NCBI RefSeq assembly: GCF_902859705.1
Contig: NZ_CADIJO010000006.1
Location: 124,001-188,000 of the forward strand
Direction: 5' to 3'
Origin: Achromobacter deleyi
Lineage (GTDB): Bacteria > Pseudomonadota > Gammaproteobacteria > Burkholderiales > Burkholderiaceae_B
Length of the DNA stretch: 64,000 nucleotides
The position numbers and the translations under genes are program-made. The notes under the pieces were generated by a model. That model was not told the DNA's origin and made no database searches. It was given only the letters and a program-made list of their open reading frames with translations. This document shows, piece by piece, positions 10,299 to 19,158 of this stretch. Positions within the stretch are counted from its first letter, which is position 1. Each line of letters starts with the position of its first letter.

Positions 10299-11528
10299 TC
10301 ACGCATTCACGGTAACACGCGCGAATTTGCGCTTGCCGACCTGCACGACATAGGTGCCCGCCGGCAGTTGCAACGATTTGTCTTCGACCCGGTCGCCATT
10401 GACGCGCACGCCGCCTTGCTCGACGTTGCGCTGGGCTTCCGACCCGGACGCCACCAGCCCGGCTTCGCGCAGCAGCTTCAGGATGCCGACCGGCGCGCCG
10501 CCCAGGGTGACCTCGGGCATGTCTTCCGGAATGGCGCCGTCGCGGAACCGCGCCTCGAACGACGCCAGGGCCTCTTCGGCTGCCTTGGCCGAATGGAAGC
10601 GCGTGATGATTTCCTGGGCCAGCATGACCTTGGCGTCGCGCGGGTTGCGGCCCTCGTCGATGGACTGCTTGAGCGCGGCGATGTCTTCCAGCGAGCGGAA
10701 CGACAGCAGCTCGAAATAACGCCACATCAGCGTGTCGGAAATCGACATCAGCTTGCCGAACATCGAATCGGGCGCTTCCGAGATGCCGATGTAGTTGCCC
10801 TTGGACTTGGACATCTTCTCGACGCCGTCGGTCCCCACCAGCAGCGGCATCGTCAGGATGCACTGCGGCTCTTGCCCATATTCCTTCTGCAACTCGCGGC
10901 CGACCAGCAGGTTGAACTTCTGATCGGTGCCCCCCAGCTCCAGATCGGACTTCAGCGCCACCGAGTCATAGCCCTGCATCAGCGGATACAGGAATTCGTG
11001 CACCGAGATCGGGATGCCGCCCTTGAAGCGCTTGGTGAAATCCTCGCGCTCCATCATGCGGGCCACCGTATAGCGCGAGGCCAGCTGGATCATGCCGCGC
11101 GCGCCCAGCGGATCGCACCACTCGGAGTTGTAACGGATCTCGGTCCGGGCCGGGTCCAGCACCAGGCTGGCCTGCGCATAGTAGGTCTTGGCATTGGCCT
11201 CGATCTGCTCGCGGGTGAGCGGCGGACGGGTGCTGTTGCGGCCGCTGGGGTCGCCGATGGTCGAGGTGAAGTCGCCGATCAGGAAAATGACTTCGTGGCC
11301 CAGGTCCTGCAGCTGGCGCATCTTGTTGAGCACCACGGTGTGACCCAGGTGGATGTCCGGCGCCGTCGGGTCCAGCCCCAGCTTGATGCGCAGCGGCACG
11401 CCGGTGGCGCGGCTTCGGGCCAGCTTGCGGGCGAATTCGGATTCGACCAGCAGCTCATCGCATCCGCGTTTGGCAATACGCAGATCGGCTTCGACTTCGG
11501 GGGTGATGGGGGCTTCGGAGGGAGACAT
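10299..11528 (-). CDS. tyrS: Tyrosyl-tRNA synthetase
   Basis: Class I aminoacyl-tRNA synthetase charging tRNA-Tyr. The 409-residue protein has the HIGH-type motif HLGH (60-63) in [15 protein letters not shown], the KMSKS motif in [14 protein letters not shown] (about 240), and a C-terminal S4 RNA-binding domain ([14 protein letters not shown], about 345-405). It belongs to the TyrRZ-like longer form common in proteobacteria. It diverges from the M23 peptidase gene; the tyrS / peptidase / anmK arrangement is common in the order and links translation and wall genes by position only. Confidence 0.97.
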   Translation of the reverse strand: MSPSEAPITPEVEADLRIAKRGCDELLVESEFARKLARSRATGVPLRIKLGLDPTAPDIHLGHTVVLNKMRQLQDLGHEVIFLIGDFTSTIGDPSGRNSTRPPLTREQIEANAKTYYAQASLVLDPARTEIRYNSEWCDPLGARGMIQLASRYTVARMMEREDFTKRFKGGIPISVHEFLYPLMQGYDSVALKSDLELGGTDQKFNLLVGRELQKEYGQEPQCILTMPLLVGTDGVEKMSKSKGNYIGISEAPDSMFGKLMSISDTLMWRYFELLSFRSLEDIAALKQSIDEGRNPRDAKVMLAQEIITRFHSAKAAEEALASFEARFRDGAIPEDMPEVTLGGAPVGILKLLREAGLVASGSEAQRNVEQGGVRVNGDRVEDKSLQLPAGTYVVQVGKRKFARVTVNA

Positions 11529-11788
11529 TTTTTGGGGGGCCGCGACGGCTTTAGCCGATAAAAAGGTGTAAAAAGTGACGAAAACTATCGAAAATTCTAG
11601 CCGAATCAGCTAGGATACCGCCCTAATCATACGCAACTGTCATATATACGCAGTTGCTGTCCGGTCTACCACCCGTTTGTTCACAAGTTGCGCCCCGCGC
11701 CAGCCCTTGCCCCGGAAAACGTGGCGCGCGGGGGCCGTTCGTGTCACGCACCCTGCGAGCTCAAGCCACCTGAGAGGGTATCTTCACG

Positions 11789-13198
11789 ATGAATCGTGGC
11801 CTCCACGACCTGGCGAGTAGCATCAAGCGCAAAGTTGCTGCCGTGTTTGCGCCCGTCGAGCCCAAGCCCCACCGCTCGGGACTTTTCCGCCGCACTCTCC
11901 TTGTCACCGCCATCGGCCTGTTTGCCGGCGCCGCCGCCCTGGGCATGGTGCAGCAACCCGACCGCAGCGAAATCCCCCCGTCCCGCATCATCCAGAGCGT
12001 TCTGCCGCTGACCACCGAACAGGTTGAAGTCAGCACGCCCAGCGCCGCGCCGTACATCAGCGAAACCCGCATCCGCGCGGGCGACACGCTGGCCGCCGTG
12101 CTGCAACGCCTGGAACTCGATTCGCCCGACCTGCAGACCTTCCTGACCCACGACGCCAGCGCGCGCAGCATCTACAAGCTGTACCCGGGCCGTTCCGTGC
12201 AGGCCGCGACCGACGCGGAAGGCAACCTGATCTGGCTGCGTTACATCCACACTCCCGGCAACGAAGCTGACGGCCAGGTCGTCACTCGCATGCTGCACGT
12301 GGCGCGCACCGGCGACGGCTACAAGGCCGAAGAAATCACCGAGAACACCGATCGCCAGACCCGCGTTGCCGTGGGCACGATCCGTTCGTCGCTGTTCGGC
12401 GCCACCGATGCTGCCGGCATCCCGGATTCGGTCACCATGCAGATGGCCGACATCCTCAGCTCCAAGATCGACTTCCTGCGCGACCTGCGCCAGGGCGACC
12501 AGTTCCGCGTGGTCTACGAAGTGCGCTCGCACGACGGCCGCTACGCGGGCGCCGGCCGCGTGCTGGCCCTGGAATTCATCAACGGCGGCAAGACCCACAC
12601 CGCCGTCTGGTTCAGCGCCGACAACAAGACGGGTTCTTACTACGACTTCGACGGCACCAGCCTGCGCGGCGCGTTCCTGCGCACCGCGCTGAAGTTCAGC
12701 CGCATCAGCTCCACCTTCGGCATGCGCATGCACCCCATCCACAAGACCTGGACGGGACACAAGGGCGTGGACTACGCGGCCCCCTCGGGCACGCCGATCC
12801 ACTCCACGGCGGATGGCACGGTGGAATTCTCGGGCTGGCAGAACGGCTACGGCAACGTGGTCATCGTCAAGCATTACGGCAAGTACTCGACGCTGTACGC
12901 GCACCAGAGCCGTATCGCCGAAGGCATCACCAAGGGCGCCAAGATTTCCCAGGGCCAGTTGCTGGGTTACGTGGGCGCCACCGGCTGGGCCACCGGCCCG
13001 CACCTGCACTACGAATTCCGCGTCGACAACCAGCCCATCGACCCGCTGTCGGTGGACCTGCCTGTTGCCCGCGCCCTCGAACCCGCCGAAATCCGCGCGT
13101 TCAACCAGGCCGTGGGTCCGTACAAGCAGCAGATCCAGCTGCTGACCGAATTCCAGCAGACCCTGCCCGACGCGCTGACCAACGTGGCCAGCCGCTAA
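11789..13198 (+). CDS. M23 (LytM) family cell wall endopeptidase, MepM-like
   Basis: Membrane-anchored zinc endopeptidase predicted to cleave peptidoglycan cross-links. The 469-residue protein has a basic N-terminal tail, one membrane span (about 36-53), an OapA/LysM-like region (about 90-150; RIRAGDTLAAVLQRLEL) and a C-terminal LytM domain. Zinc motif residues are visible in FGMRMHPIHKTWTGHKGVDY (about 308-330) and HLHYEF (about 403-408). The start ATG at 11789 gives MNRGLHDLASSIKRK. It is followed by a terminator, then anmK. Homologues in E. coli (MepM) open the sacculus for growth. Confidence 0.92.
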   Translation: MNRGLHDLASSIKRKVAAVFAPVEPKPHRSGLFRRTLLVTAIGLFAGAAALGMVQQPDRSEIPPSRIIQSVLPLTTEQVEVSTPSAAPYISETRIRAGDTLAAVLQRLELDSPDLQTFLTHDASARSIYKLYPGRSVQAATDAEGNLIWLRYIHTPGNEADGQVVTRMLHVARTGDGYKAEEITENTDRQTRVAVGTIRSSLFGATDAAGIPDSVTMQMADILSSKIDFLRDLRQGDQFRVVYEVRSHDGRYAGAGRVLALEFINGGKTHTAVWFSADNKTGSYYDFDGTSLRGAFLRTALKFSRISSTFGMRMHPIHKTWTGHKGVDYAAPSGTPIHSTADGTVEFSGWQNGYGNVVIVKHYGKYSTLYAHQSRIAEGITKGAKISQGQLLGYVGATGWATGPHLHYEFRVDNQPIDPLSVDLPVARALEPAEIRAFNQAVGPYKQQIQLLTEFQQTLPDALTNVASR

Positions 13199-13226
13199 GC
13201 AGCCCTGTCTGCATGACGCACCCGCA

Positions 13227-13265
13227 AGGCGGCCCGCGCATCTCGATGCCGGGCCGCTTTTTACT
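13227..13265 (+). terminator. Rho-independent terminator after M23 peptidase gene
   Basis: Long stem GCGGCCCG-c-GCATC / GATGC-CGGGCCGC at 13229-13257, followed by TTTTTACTT. It lies just before the anmK start, so anmK may rely on partial readthrough or its own promoter. Confidence 0.8.
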
Positions 13266-13280
13266 TAGGCGGATCTATTC

Positions 13281-14453
13281 ATGACTGCATCTCCAAACGC
13301 CCAGCTCCCCTCGGCAGAGACCGCTTCGCCGCAGGGCCGCCCCAAGGCGGGGGGGCCACTCTTCATCGGACTGATGTCAGGTACCAGTGTCGATGGCGTC
13401 GATGGCGTGCTGGTTCGCCTGCCGGACGGCCAACCGCCGCAGGTGCTGGCCAGCGCCAGCCTGCCGATGCCGGCAGCCCTGCGCACCGAACTGCTGGCGC
13501 TGAACGTGCCCGGCGATGACGAGCTGGCCCGCGGCGCGTTGGCCGCCAACGAACTGGCCCGGCTGTATGCTCAAACCGTGGCCGACCTGCTCGCTCAGAC
13601 TGGCCTGCAAGCGCAGGATATCGCCGCCGTCGGCGCCCATGGACAGACCGTGCGCCATCGGCCCGACCGCGGCTATACGCTGCAATTGAATGCGCCTGCC
13701 CTCCTGGCCGAACTGACCGGCATCGACGTGATCGCCGACTTCCGCAGCCGCGACGTGGCCGCGGGCGGTCAGGGCGCGCCGTTGGTTCCGCCGTTCCATG
13801 CCGCCATCTTCGGCGCCCCGCAGGGCCGCGCCGTGCTGAACCTGGGCGGCATCGCCAACGTGACGCTGCTGACGCCGGGCCAGCCGCCCCGTGGCTTCGA
13901 TACAGGCCCCGCCAACGTGTTCCTGGACGCCTGGTGCCAGCGCCACCTGGGCCAGCCCTACGACAAGGACGGCCACTGGGCCGCCACCGGCCAGGTGCTG
14001 GCGCCGCTGCTCGAACAACTGATTGCCAGCGAGCCGTGGTTCGCGCTGCCGCCGCCCAAGTCGACCGGCCGCGACCTCTTCAACCTGCGCTGGCTGGACG
14101 ACCGGCTGGCAGCCTACGACGGCCCAGCCCCTGCCCCGCAAGACGTGCAGGCGACCCTGCAACGCCTGACGGCCCGCACCGTTGCCAACGCCATCGATGC
14201 GGCCGCTGCCGATACGCGCGAGGTCTATGTCTGCGGCGGCGGCGCGTACAACGCGGGGCTGATGCGTGAGCTGGCGTATTGCCTGCAGCGCCCGGTGCAC
14301 GCCACCGACGCCCTGGGCGTGCCGGCGCAGCAAGTCGAAGCCCTGGCCTTTGCGTGGCTGGCGCAGGCGTTCCTGACGGGCAGGCCGGCGGGCGTGCCCG
14401 AGGTCACGGGCGCCCGCGGCCCGCGTATCCTGGGCGCGCGGTATCCGGCCTGA
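13281..14453 (+). CDS. anmK: Anhydro-N-acetylmuramic acid kinase
   Basis: Phosphorylates 1,6-anhydro-MurNAc released by lytic transglycosylases, giving MurNAc-6-phosphate for wall recycling. The 390-residue protein carries the ATP-binding signature GLMSGTSVDGVDGVLV (about 30-45), AVGAHGQTVRH, VLNLGGIANVT and GFDTGPANVFLDAWC, all typical of AnmK. The N-terminus has about 25 extra residues before the conserved start (MTASPNAQLPSAETASPQG), so a later start is possible but no better ATG is seen. Placement beside an M23 wall hydrolase fits a peptidoglycan role. Confidence 0.95.
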   Translation: MTASPNAQLPSAETASPQGRPKAGGPLFIGLMSGTSVDGVDGVLVRLPDGQPPQVLASASLPMPAALRTELLALNVPGDDELARGALAANELARLYAQTVADLLAQTGLQAQDIAAVGAHGQTVRHRPDRGYTLQLNAPALLAELTGIDVIADFRSRDVAAGGQGAPLVPPFHAAIFGAPQGRAVLNLGGIANVTLLTPGQPPRGFDTGPANVFLDAWCQRHLGQPYDKDGHWAATGQVLAPLLEQLIASEPWFALPPPKSTGRDLFNLRWLDDRLAAYDGPAPAPQDVQATLQRLTARTVANAIDAAAADTREVYVCGGGAYNAGLMRELAYCLQRPVHATDALGVPAQQVEALAFAWLAQAFLTGRPAGVPEVTGARGPRILGARYPA

Positions 14454-14481
14454 CATCAGGCCGCCTGGACAACCGGCCCAA

Positions 14482-14519
14482 ACAAAAAGCCCTTCGGCAT
14501 GCCGAAGGGCTTTTTTTGT
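14482..14519 (+). terminator. Bidirectional terminator after anmK
   Basis: Hairpin AAAGCCCTTCGGCATGCCGA with an AAGGGCTTT right arm and flanking A and T runs, located between convergent anmK and erpA. Confidence 0.88.
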
Positions 14520-14586
14520 CGCTCAGGCGCACGCACCCGACATCGCGGCGGCCCGCCTAAGCGAACCTGACGCGATCGCTACCGGC

Positions 14587-14958
14587 TTACACCGAGAACG
14601 ACGAACCGCAGCCGCAGGTGGTGCTGGCGTTGGGGTTGCGGATGACGAACTGGGCGCCTTCCAGGTCTTCCTTGTAGTCGATCTCGGCGCCGACCAGGTA
14701 CTGGAAGCTCATCGGGTCGACCAGCAATTGCACGCCGGCCTTGTCCAGCACGGTGTCGTCTTCGTTGACGACTTCGTCAAACGTGAAACCGTACTGGAAA
14801 CCCGAACAGCCCCCGCCCTGCACGAAGACGCGCAGCTTCAGTTCGGGGTTGCCTTCTTCGGCCAGCAGGTCCTTGACCTTGGCGGCTGCCGAGTCGGTGA
14901 ACACCAGGGGAGCAGGCGGGGCGGCCTGCAGGTCGACGGTTTCGGTCACTGCATTCAT
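14587..14958 (-). CDS. erpA: Iron-sulfur cluster insertion protein ErpA
   Basis: A-type carrier that delivers Fe-S clusters to apoproteins. The 123-residue protein has the three conserved cysteines: Cys51 in [11 protein letters not shown] and Cys115/Cys117 in the C-terminal TTCGCGSSF. The first 15 residues ([15 protein letters not shown]) are a variable extension. It is transcribed with, or downstream of, a DUF6776 gene. Length and motifs favour ErpA over IscA; this is the usual annotation for this position in Burkholderiales. Confidence 0.95.
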   Translation of the reverse strand: MNAVTETVDLQAAPPAPLVFTDSAAAKVKDLLAEEGNPELKLRVFVQGGGCSGFQYGFTFDEVVNEDDTVLDKAGVQLLVDPMSFQYLVGAEIDYKEDLEGAQFVIRNPNASTTCGCGSSFSV

Positions 14959-15044
14959 GATTCACTCCTGGCCGGTTCGGCCGTATTCCGGTGAGCGGCG
15001 TCGCCGCTCGTATACATCCACTATAGCGCAGGCCCTGCCCAGAC

Positions 15045-15791
15045 TCAAAGTTCAAGCTTGACGCTGCGCGAGGCGCGGACGGTGTCGCCTTCGAGGACGC
15101 TGATGGTGACGCTTTCGGGGACAAATCCCTCGGGCACAGCCAGGACTCCCTGGCTGCGCTGGTATTGATCGAACTGCAACGCCAGCGACGCTGCCGTAGT
15201 GGTTTCGCCGGTGGCGGGCACCGGGCCGCTTTCGGCCTTGACCTGCATGGGGGCCAGATCCACCGTGACGGTTTCACCCTTGAGCGTACCCGTGGCCTGG
15301 AAGCGCAATGTGCCGGCAAACGCGGCCGCGCCATTGCGGCCGCTGCGCATCAGCAGCACCTTGTAGCGCAGGCCGGCGCCGTCGCGCTCGATCTGGGCGC
15401 CGCGGATATCCACCGAGCCCTCGGGGCCGGGGGGCAGCAACTGTTCGTAGAAAGCCAGCTGATCGCGCACGCGCCCGACTTCGGCCTGGGCGGCATGCAG
15501 CTGGGTTTCGAGTTCCTGGCGGGCGGAACGCTCGATGACCAGTTCGCCATCCGCGGTATCGAGCTGGCCACGGATGTAGCGCAACTGCACCGCCTGCTGG
15601 CGCATAGCCTCGTCGCGCGCTTCGACCTGCTCGGCGCTGAGCACCACCGCGTCCTTGGGCTGGTACACGCCGCGGGCGTAGAAGTAACCCGCCGCCAGGC
15701 CCAGCGCCACGCCCGCCACGATACCGGCAGCCACGCGCAGGCCGGAACCGGCGCGGGAAGGTCGAGGTGTTGCGGACGTTTCGTTGGACAT
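15045..15791 (-). CDS. DUF6776-type membrane-anchored coiled-coil protein
   Basis: A 248-residue protein with a single N-terminal membrane span (about 19-38; LRVAAGIVAGVALGLAAGY), then a predicted coiled coil (about 55-115; heptad-like AEQVEARDEAMRQQAVQ and ERSARQELETQLHAAQ), and a beta-rich C-terminal domain (FAGTLRFQATGTLKG, VTISVLEGDTVRAS). This matches the domain layout of DUF6776. The start at 15791 gives MSNETSATPRPSR; an upstream start would add only a GC-rich stretch. Function unknown. It lies between argC and erpA on the same strand with 40 and 86 base gaps. Confidence 0.75.
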   Translation of the reverse strand: MSNETSATPRPSRAGSGLRVAAGIVAGVALGLAAGYFYARGVYQPKDAVVLSAEQVEARDEAMRQQAVQLRYIRGQLDTADGELVIERSARQELETQLHAAQAEVGRVRDQLAFYEQLLPPGPEGSVDIRGAQIERDGAGLRYKVLLMRSGRNGAAAFAGTLRFQATGTLKGETVTVDLAPMQVKAESGPVPATGETTTAASLALQFDQYQRSQGVLAVPEGFVPESVTISVLEGDTVRASRSVKLEL

Positions 15792-15831
15792 GGGAAGCGG
15801 GCCGGCGGCTAGCCGCCGGCCCGGCAAGGCG

Positions 15832-16896
15832 TCACGGCAGGATCGCGACCTGGTCCAGGCCCGTGGTTTCGGCGATGCCGAACATCAGGTTCATGTTCTG
15901 CACGGCCTGGCCGGCCGCGCCCTTCACCAGGTTGTCCTGCACGACCATGATGATGAGCTGGTCGCCGCCGCCCGGGCGCGACAGCGCAATGCGCAGGTTG
16001 TTCGAGGCGCGCACCGAGCGCGTTTCGGGCAGGCTGCCGGCAGGCATGACGTCGACGAAGGCTTCGTCGGCGTAGCGCGCTTCGAACAGCGCCTGGAAGT
16101 CGGTGTCGCGCGCCTCGGGCAGGATGCGGGCGTAGATGGTCGAGAACATGCCGCGGATCATCGGCACCAGATGCGGCACGAAGGTCAGGCCGACCTTGCC
16201 GCCAGCGATCTTCTCGAGCTGGGCGACGATTTCGGGGTGGTGGCGGTGGCCGGCCACGCCATAGGCCTTGAAGTTGTCGGACGCTTCAGAGAACAGCGAG
16301 CTGACTTCGGCTTTGCGGCCGGCACCCGACACGCCCGACTTGCAATCGGCGATCAGGGTTTGTGCATCGACCAGTTGCTTGCCGCCTTCGAGCAGCGGGG
16401 CCAGCCCGAGCAGCACGGTGGTGGGGTAGCAGCCAGGGTTGCCGATGACGCGGGCCTTGGAGATGGCTTCGCGGTTCAGTTCGACCAGGCCGTACTGGGA
16501 TTCGGCCAGGATGTCCGGGCAAGTATGGGGAATCTTGTACCAGCGCTCGAACGTGGGGATGTCCTGCAGGCGGAAGTCGGCGGCCAGGTCAATGACACGG
16601 GTGCCGGCGGCGATGAGTTCCTGCGCCTGGGCCATGGCCACGCCATGGGGGGTGGCGAAGAACACCACGTCGCAATCGGTCAGCGTGGCTTTTTCCGGCG
16701 AGGAAAACGCGATCTTCACGCGGCCGCGCAGGTTCGGATACATGTCGGCCACCGGCAGCCCGTCTTCCTTGCGGGAGGTGATGGCGGTCAGTTCCACATT
16801 GGGATGTTGCGACAAGAGACGCAGCAGTTCGACGCCGGTATAACCGGTGCCGCCGACGATGCCAACCTTGATACGGGTGTTCGATGCTTGGGCCAT
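15832..16896 (-). CDS. argC: N-acetyl-gamma-glutamyl-phosphate reductase
   Basis: NADPH-dependent third step of arginine synthesis. The 354-residue protein has the dinucleotide-binding motif [14 protein letters not shown] (12-25), the catalytic cysteine Cys156 in [10 protein letters not shown], and the conserved [10 protein letters not shown] motif. Length suits the longer type-1 ArgC. In related genomes argC lies near rplM-rpsI; here a two-gene toxin-antitoxin-like unit separates argC from rpsI. Confidence 0.97.
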   Translation of the reverse strand: MAQASNTRIKVGIVGGTGYTGVELLRLLSQHPNVELTAITSRKEDGLPVADMYPNLRGRVKIAFSSPEKATLTDCDVVFFATPHGVAMAQAQELIAAGTRVIDLAADFRLQDIPTFERWYKIPHTCPDILAESQYGLVELNREAISKARVIGNPGCYPTTVLLGLAPLLEGGKQLVDAQTLIADCKSGVSGAGRKAEVSSLFSEASDNFKAYGVAGHRHHPEIVAQLEKIAGGKVGLTFVPHLVPMIRGMFSTIYARILPEARDTDFQALFEARYADEAFVDVMPAGSLPETRSVRASNNLRIALSRPGGGDQLIIMVVQDNLVKGAAGQAVQNMNLMFGIAETTGLDQVAILP

Positions 16897-16944
16897 GATA
16901 GGTATGAACTCTTCGTAGAACGAAAATGGATTGTATCGCTCGTA

Positions 16945-17559
16945 TCACGCCGAGATGGCGGACAGGGCTCTCAATTCTTCCAGCAGGCCTGGCCTGGGCT
17001 GGTCCAGCACCTTATCCTGGATATCCAGGACGACAGACTTGATGAGGTCCGTCTTGTTTAACGCCGTACTGGCCTCCAGGCGACGCAACGCTTCGCCTAC
17101 CCGGGCAGGCACCTTCATGGACAAGCGGCGCCGCGGGGCTCCGCGCCTTTCGGGAAACCGGGCGGCGGCCTTGTCAAACGCGGCTCTCAGCAATTGCGGG
17201 GCCTTGTCGCTCTGAGCGGCCTTGTGCATGAAATAGGACAGCAACACGCGACGGAAATCGGTCGACGCCCGATTATCGATCGTGTGCACGGCGTAATCCA
17301 GGATATCCACGTACACAGCGGGCAGATTCGTTTCGATCGATTCCAGGGCCTGTTTGCGCGCCTTGCTGATCGCGGGCGTGGATTGCGCGGGAAGAGACAC
17401 CGTCCGCCCGCAACGATCACACACGCCCACCAGAATATTCCTTGCCGCCCCGGAACCATCACTGAACGGCACGTCACGGCGCAGGAACGTCGTCTTCACC
17501 AGTGCGGCGCAGTCATGGCAGACCGCGGTGCCCTTATCGCCTTCCAGAAAGATTTTCAT
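16945..17559 (-). CDS. Zinc-ribbon plus helix-rich DNA-binding protein, candidate antitoxin
   Basis: A 204-residue protein of no family I can name. The N-terminal 65 residues hold a zinc-ribbon-like set of cysteines, CHDC and CDRC (about residues 14-17 and 47-50), as in the N-terminal domain of MqsA-type antitoxins. The C-terminal part has a basic segment (RRGAPRRRLSMKVPARV) followed by two helices (GEALRRLEASTALNKTDLI and following) that look like a ribbon-helix-helix motif. ATG 17559 (MKIFLEGDKG) lies 7 bases after the stop of the preceding small gene; a GTG at 17580 would overlap it. The tight order small-protein then DNA-binding protein is that of mqsRA/higBA systems. Antitoxin/autoregulator role is inference. 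Confidence 0.55.
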   Translation of the reverse strand: MKIFLEGDKGTAVCHDCAALVKTTFLRRDVPFSDGSGAARNILVGVCDRCGRTVSLPAQSTPAISKARKQALESIETNLPAVYVDILDYAVHTIDNRASTDFRRVLLSYFMHKAAQSDKAPQLLRAAFDKAAARFPERRGAPRRRLSMKVPARVGEALRRLEASTALNKTDLIKSVVLDIQDKVLDQPRPGLLEELRALSAISA

Positions 17560-17566
17560 GACACGC

Positions 17567-17863
17567 TCAACGATGAACACTGATGAATATGGTGGAAGGA
17601 TTTGCGAAGTAAAACTTCACATACCAACCGCGGGACCGTATGACGTGGCAGTCGATCGCCAGATCAGCATGCAATCGGCTGCACGCGTAACTTGCACCAT
17701 CACTGCCGCGAATGATGCCGGCGACGTCCTCCGCGCTGACCTCACCGGTAGCCAGCAGGTTCTTGACATTGATGTGGTCACGAGCCTCGTGCTGGTAATC
17801 ACCGCTATGAAGCGCGGCCAAGATGGCCCGCTTGACCGCCTTGAATCCCTGCGGCTGCGCCAT
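17567..17863 (-). CDS. Small basic protein, candidate toxin of a two-gene module
   Basis: A 98-residue protein from the ATG at 17863, which has a GGGAG ribosome binding site 6 bases upstream; a GTG at 17893 in the same frame is less likely because it would sit on the other side of the likely -10. The C-terminus, RGWYVKFYFANPSTIFISVH, resembles the last strands of RelE/MqsR-fold mRNA interferases, and an HEARDHINVKNLL motif is near residue 35. No family is recognised with certainty. It is coupled to the downstream zinc-ribbon gene and inserted between rpsI and argC. An RNase toxin role is a structural guess. Confidence 0.5.
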   Translation of the reverse strand: MAQPQGFKAVKRAILAALHSGDYQHEARDHINVKNLLATGEVSAEDVAGIIRGSDGASYACSRLHADLAIDCHVIRSRGWYVKFYFANPSTIFISVHR

Positions 17864-17881
17864 CTCGGGCTCCCGACTTGA

Positions 17882-17906
17882 ATTATACGACACTCATCGT
17901 ATTAAT
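17882..17906 (-). promoter_or_regulatory. Palindromic operator over -10 of the toxin-antitoxin-like pair
   Basis: Inverted repeat ATACGA, 6-base spacer, TCGTAT at 17885-17902, extended to ATTATACGA and TCGTATTAAT with one unpaired base. Its outer arm is a perfect TATAAT -10 hexamer on the minus strand (17882-17887). No good -35 is seen 16-18 bases upstream. An initiation site near 17875 would give a very short leader just containing the ribosome binding site. The overlap of palindrome and -10 fits autorepression. Confidence 0.5.
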
Positions 17907-17956
17907 CGAAGTACAGAAGCGTCAACGACGTAGTTGCCGCAGAATGAAATTGCCGG

Positions 17957-17992
17957 ATAAAAAAAAGCCCGCTCGAAAGCGGGCTTTTTTCG
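17957..17992 (-). terminator. Bidirectional terminator after rpsI
   Basis: AAAAAAGCCCGCT, CGAA loop, AGCGGGCTTTTTT at 17961-17990, immediately after the rpsI stop. It isolates the ribosomal operon from the downstream two-gene module. Confidence 0.92.
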
Positions 17993-17998
17993 CAGCGA

Positions 17999-18391
17999 TT
18001 AACGCTTGCTGAACTGCTTGCGACGACGTGCCTTGCGGAAGCCGACCTTCTTGCGTTCGACTTCGCGGGCATCGCGGGTCACAAAACCAGCTTGCGACAG
18101 TGCGGGCTTCAGGGTCGCGTCGTAGTCGATCAGGGCACGCGTGATGCCGTGACGAACTGCGCCGGCCTGGCCGGTTTCACCGCCGCCGTGCACGTTGACC
18201 TTGATGTCGAACGATTCCAGGTGGCCGGTCAGTTCCAGCGGCTGGCGCACGACCATGCGGCCGGTTTCACGAGCGAAGAACTCGTCGACGGGCTTGCCGT
18301 TGACGACGATCTTGCCGGTGCCCTTCTTGATGAAAACGCGAGCCACCGAAGTTTTGCGACGGCCGGTTCCGTAATTCCAGTTACCGATCAT
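17999..18391 (-). CDS. rpsI: 30S ribosomal protein S9
   Basis: A 130-residue small-subunit protein whose C-terminal tail reaches the P-site tRNA. It starts [20 protein letters not shown] and ends with the expected basic RRRKQFSKR; the terminal Lys-Arg is conserved. It follows rplM by 9 bases, the universal L13-S9 operon. Confidence 0.99.
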   Translation of the reverse strand: MIGNWNYGTGRRKTSVARVFIKKGTGKIVVNGKPVDEFFARETGRMVVRQPLELTGHLESFDIKVNVHGGGETGQAGAVRHGITRALIDYDATLKPALSQAGFVTRDAREVERKKVGFRKARRRKQFSKR

Positions 18392-18400
18392 GGCGTTTCC

Positions 18401-18829
18401 TTAGATATCCAGCGTCTTGGGCTGCTGGGCGGTGTGCGGGTGCTCGGCACCAGCATAGACCTTCAGCTTCTTGATCATGGCGTAGCCCAGAGGACCCTTG
18501 GGCAGCATGCCCTTGACGGCCTTCTGAATGGCGCGACCGGGAAAACGCTCTTGCATTTTCTCGAAGTTCGTTTCGCGGATACCGCCCGGGTACGTGGTGT
18601 GGCGGAAGTACTTCTTGTCCTTCGCCTTGGTACCGGTAACGACGATATCGGAAGCGTTGATGATGACGATGTAATCGCCGGTATCAACGTGCGGCGTGAA
18701 TTCAGGTTTGTGCTTGCCACGCAGACGACGTGCGACTTCGCTGGCCACACGACCGAGGACTTTGCCCTTGGCGTCGATCACAAACCAGTCACGTTGGACT
18801 TCATGCGGCTTGGCCACAAAGGTCTTCAT
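18401..18829 (-). CDS. rplM: 50S ribosomal protein L13
   Basis: A 142-residue protein, the exact usual length, with [20 protein letters not shown] at the start and [12 protein letters not shown] near the end. The start is MKTF at 18829; an in-frame extension upstream is not homologous. It heads the rplM-rpsI operon. Confidence 0.99.
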   Translation of the reverse strand: MKTFVAKPHEVQRDWFVIDAKGKVLGRVASEVARRLRGKHKPEFTPHVDTGDYIVIINASDIVVTGTKAKDKKYFRHTTYPGGIRETNFEKMQERFPGRAIQKAVKGMLPKGPLGYAMIKKLKVYAGAEHPHTAQQPKTLDI

Positions 18830-19158
18830 GATGGTTCCTAGATAAAAATGGTATCTGGCAGGACTATCCAGCCAGGCTGTTTTCCTTTTCCCAAACACTA
18901 GGCCGCGAAAAACCCGAGGCAAACCCCGGACTTCTCAGGCCCCTATCGACGTCCCGCCTAAGCGTTATTACCCGCCCGTGCAATGGTCAAAATGAGGGAA
19001 AGCCTGAAATTCTACCACGGATGCTCAAAAATTGGGCAGACCGGGCAGATTTCAGGCTGGACGACGGCCGCCCCAGGGGACAGCCGTTGCATTTTTAATC
19101 GGGGACGCAAAACAAGCCTGCCGGCCCTGTTTTCCGCCCCCTGCCCTGGCGGCGCCGA
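18830..19158 (-). promoter_or_regulatory. rplM-rpsI leader and promoter region with inverted repeat
   Basis: Gene-free stretch of 329 bases. On the minus strand an extended -10 candidate (TGGTAGAAT, 19009-19017) has no clear -35. It is framed by a perfect 10-bp inverted repeat, AGCCTGAAAT at 19001-19010 and ATTTCAGGCT at 19049-19058, whose arms fall at about the -10 and about the -40 to -50 region. This could be an operator or leader structure for ribosomal protein control. The region nearest 19100-19158 shows nothing beyond the end of livF. Confidence 0.35.
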
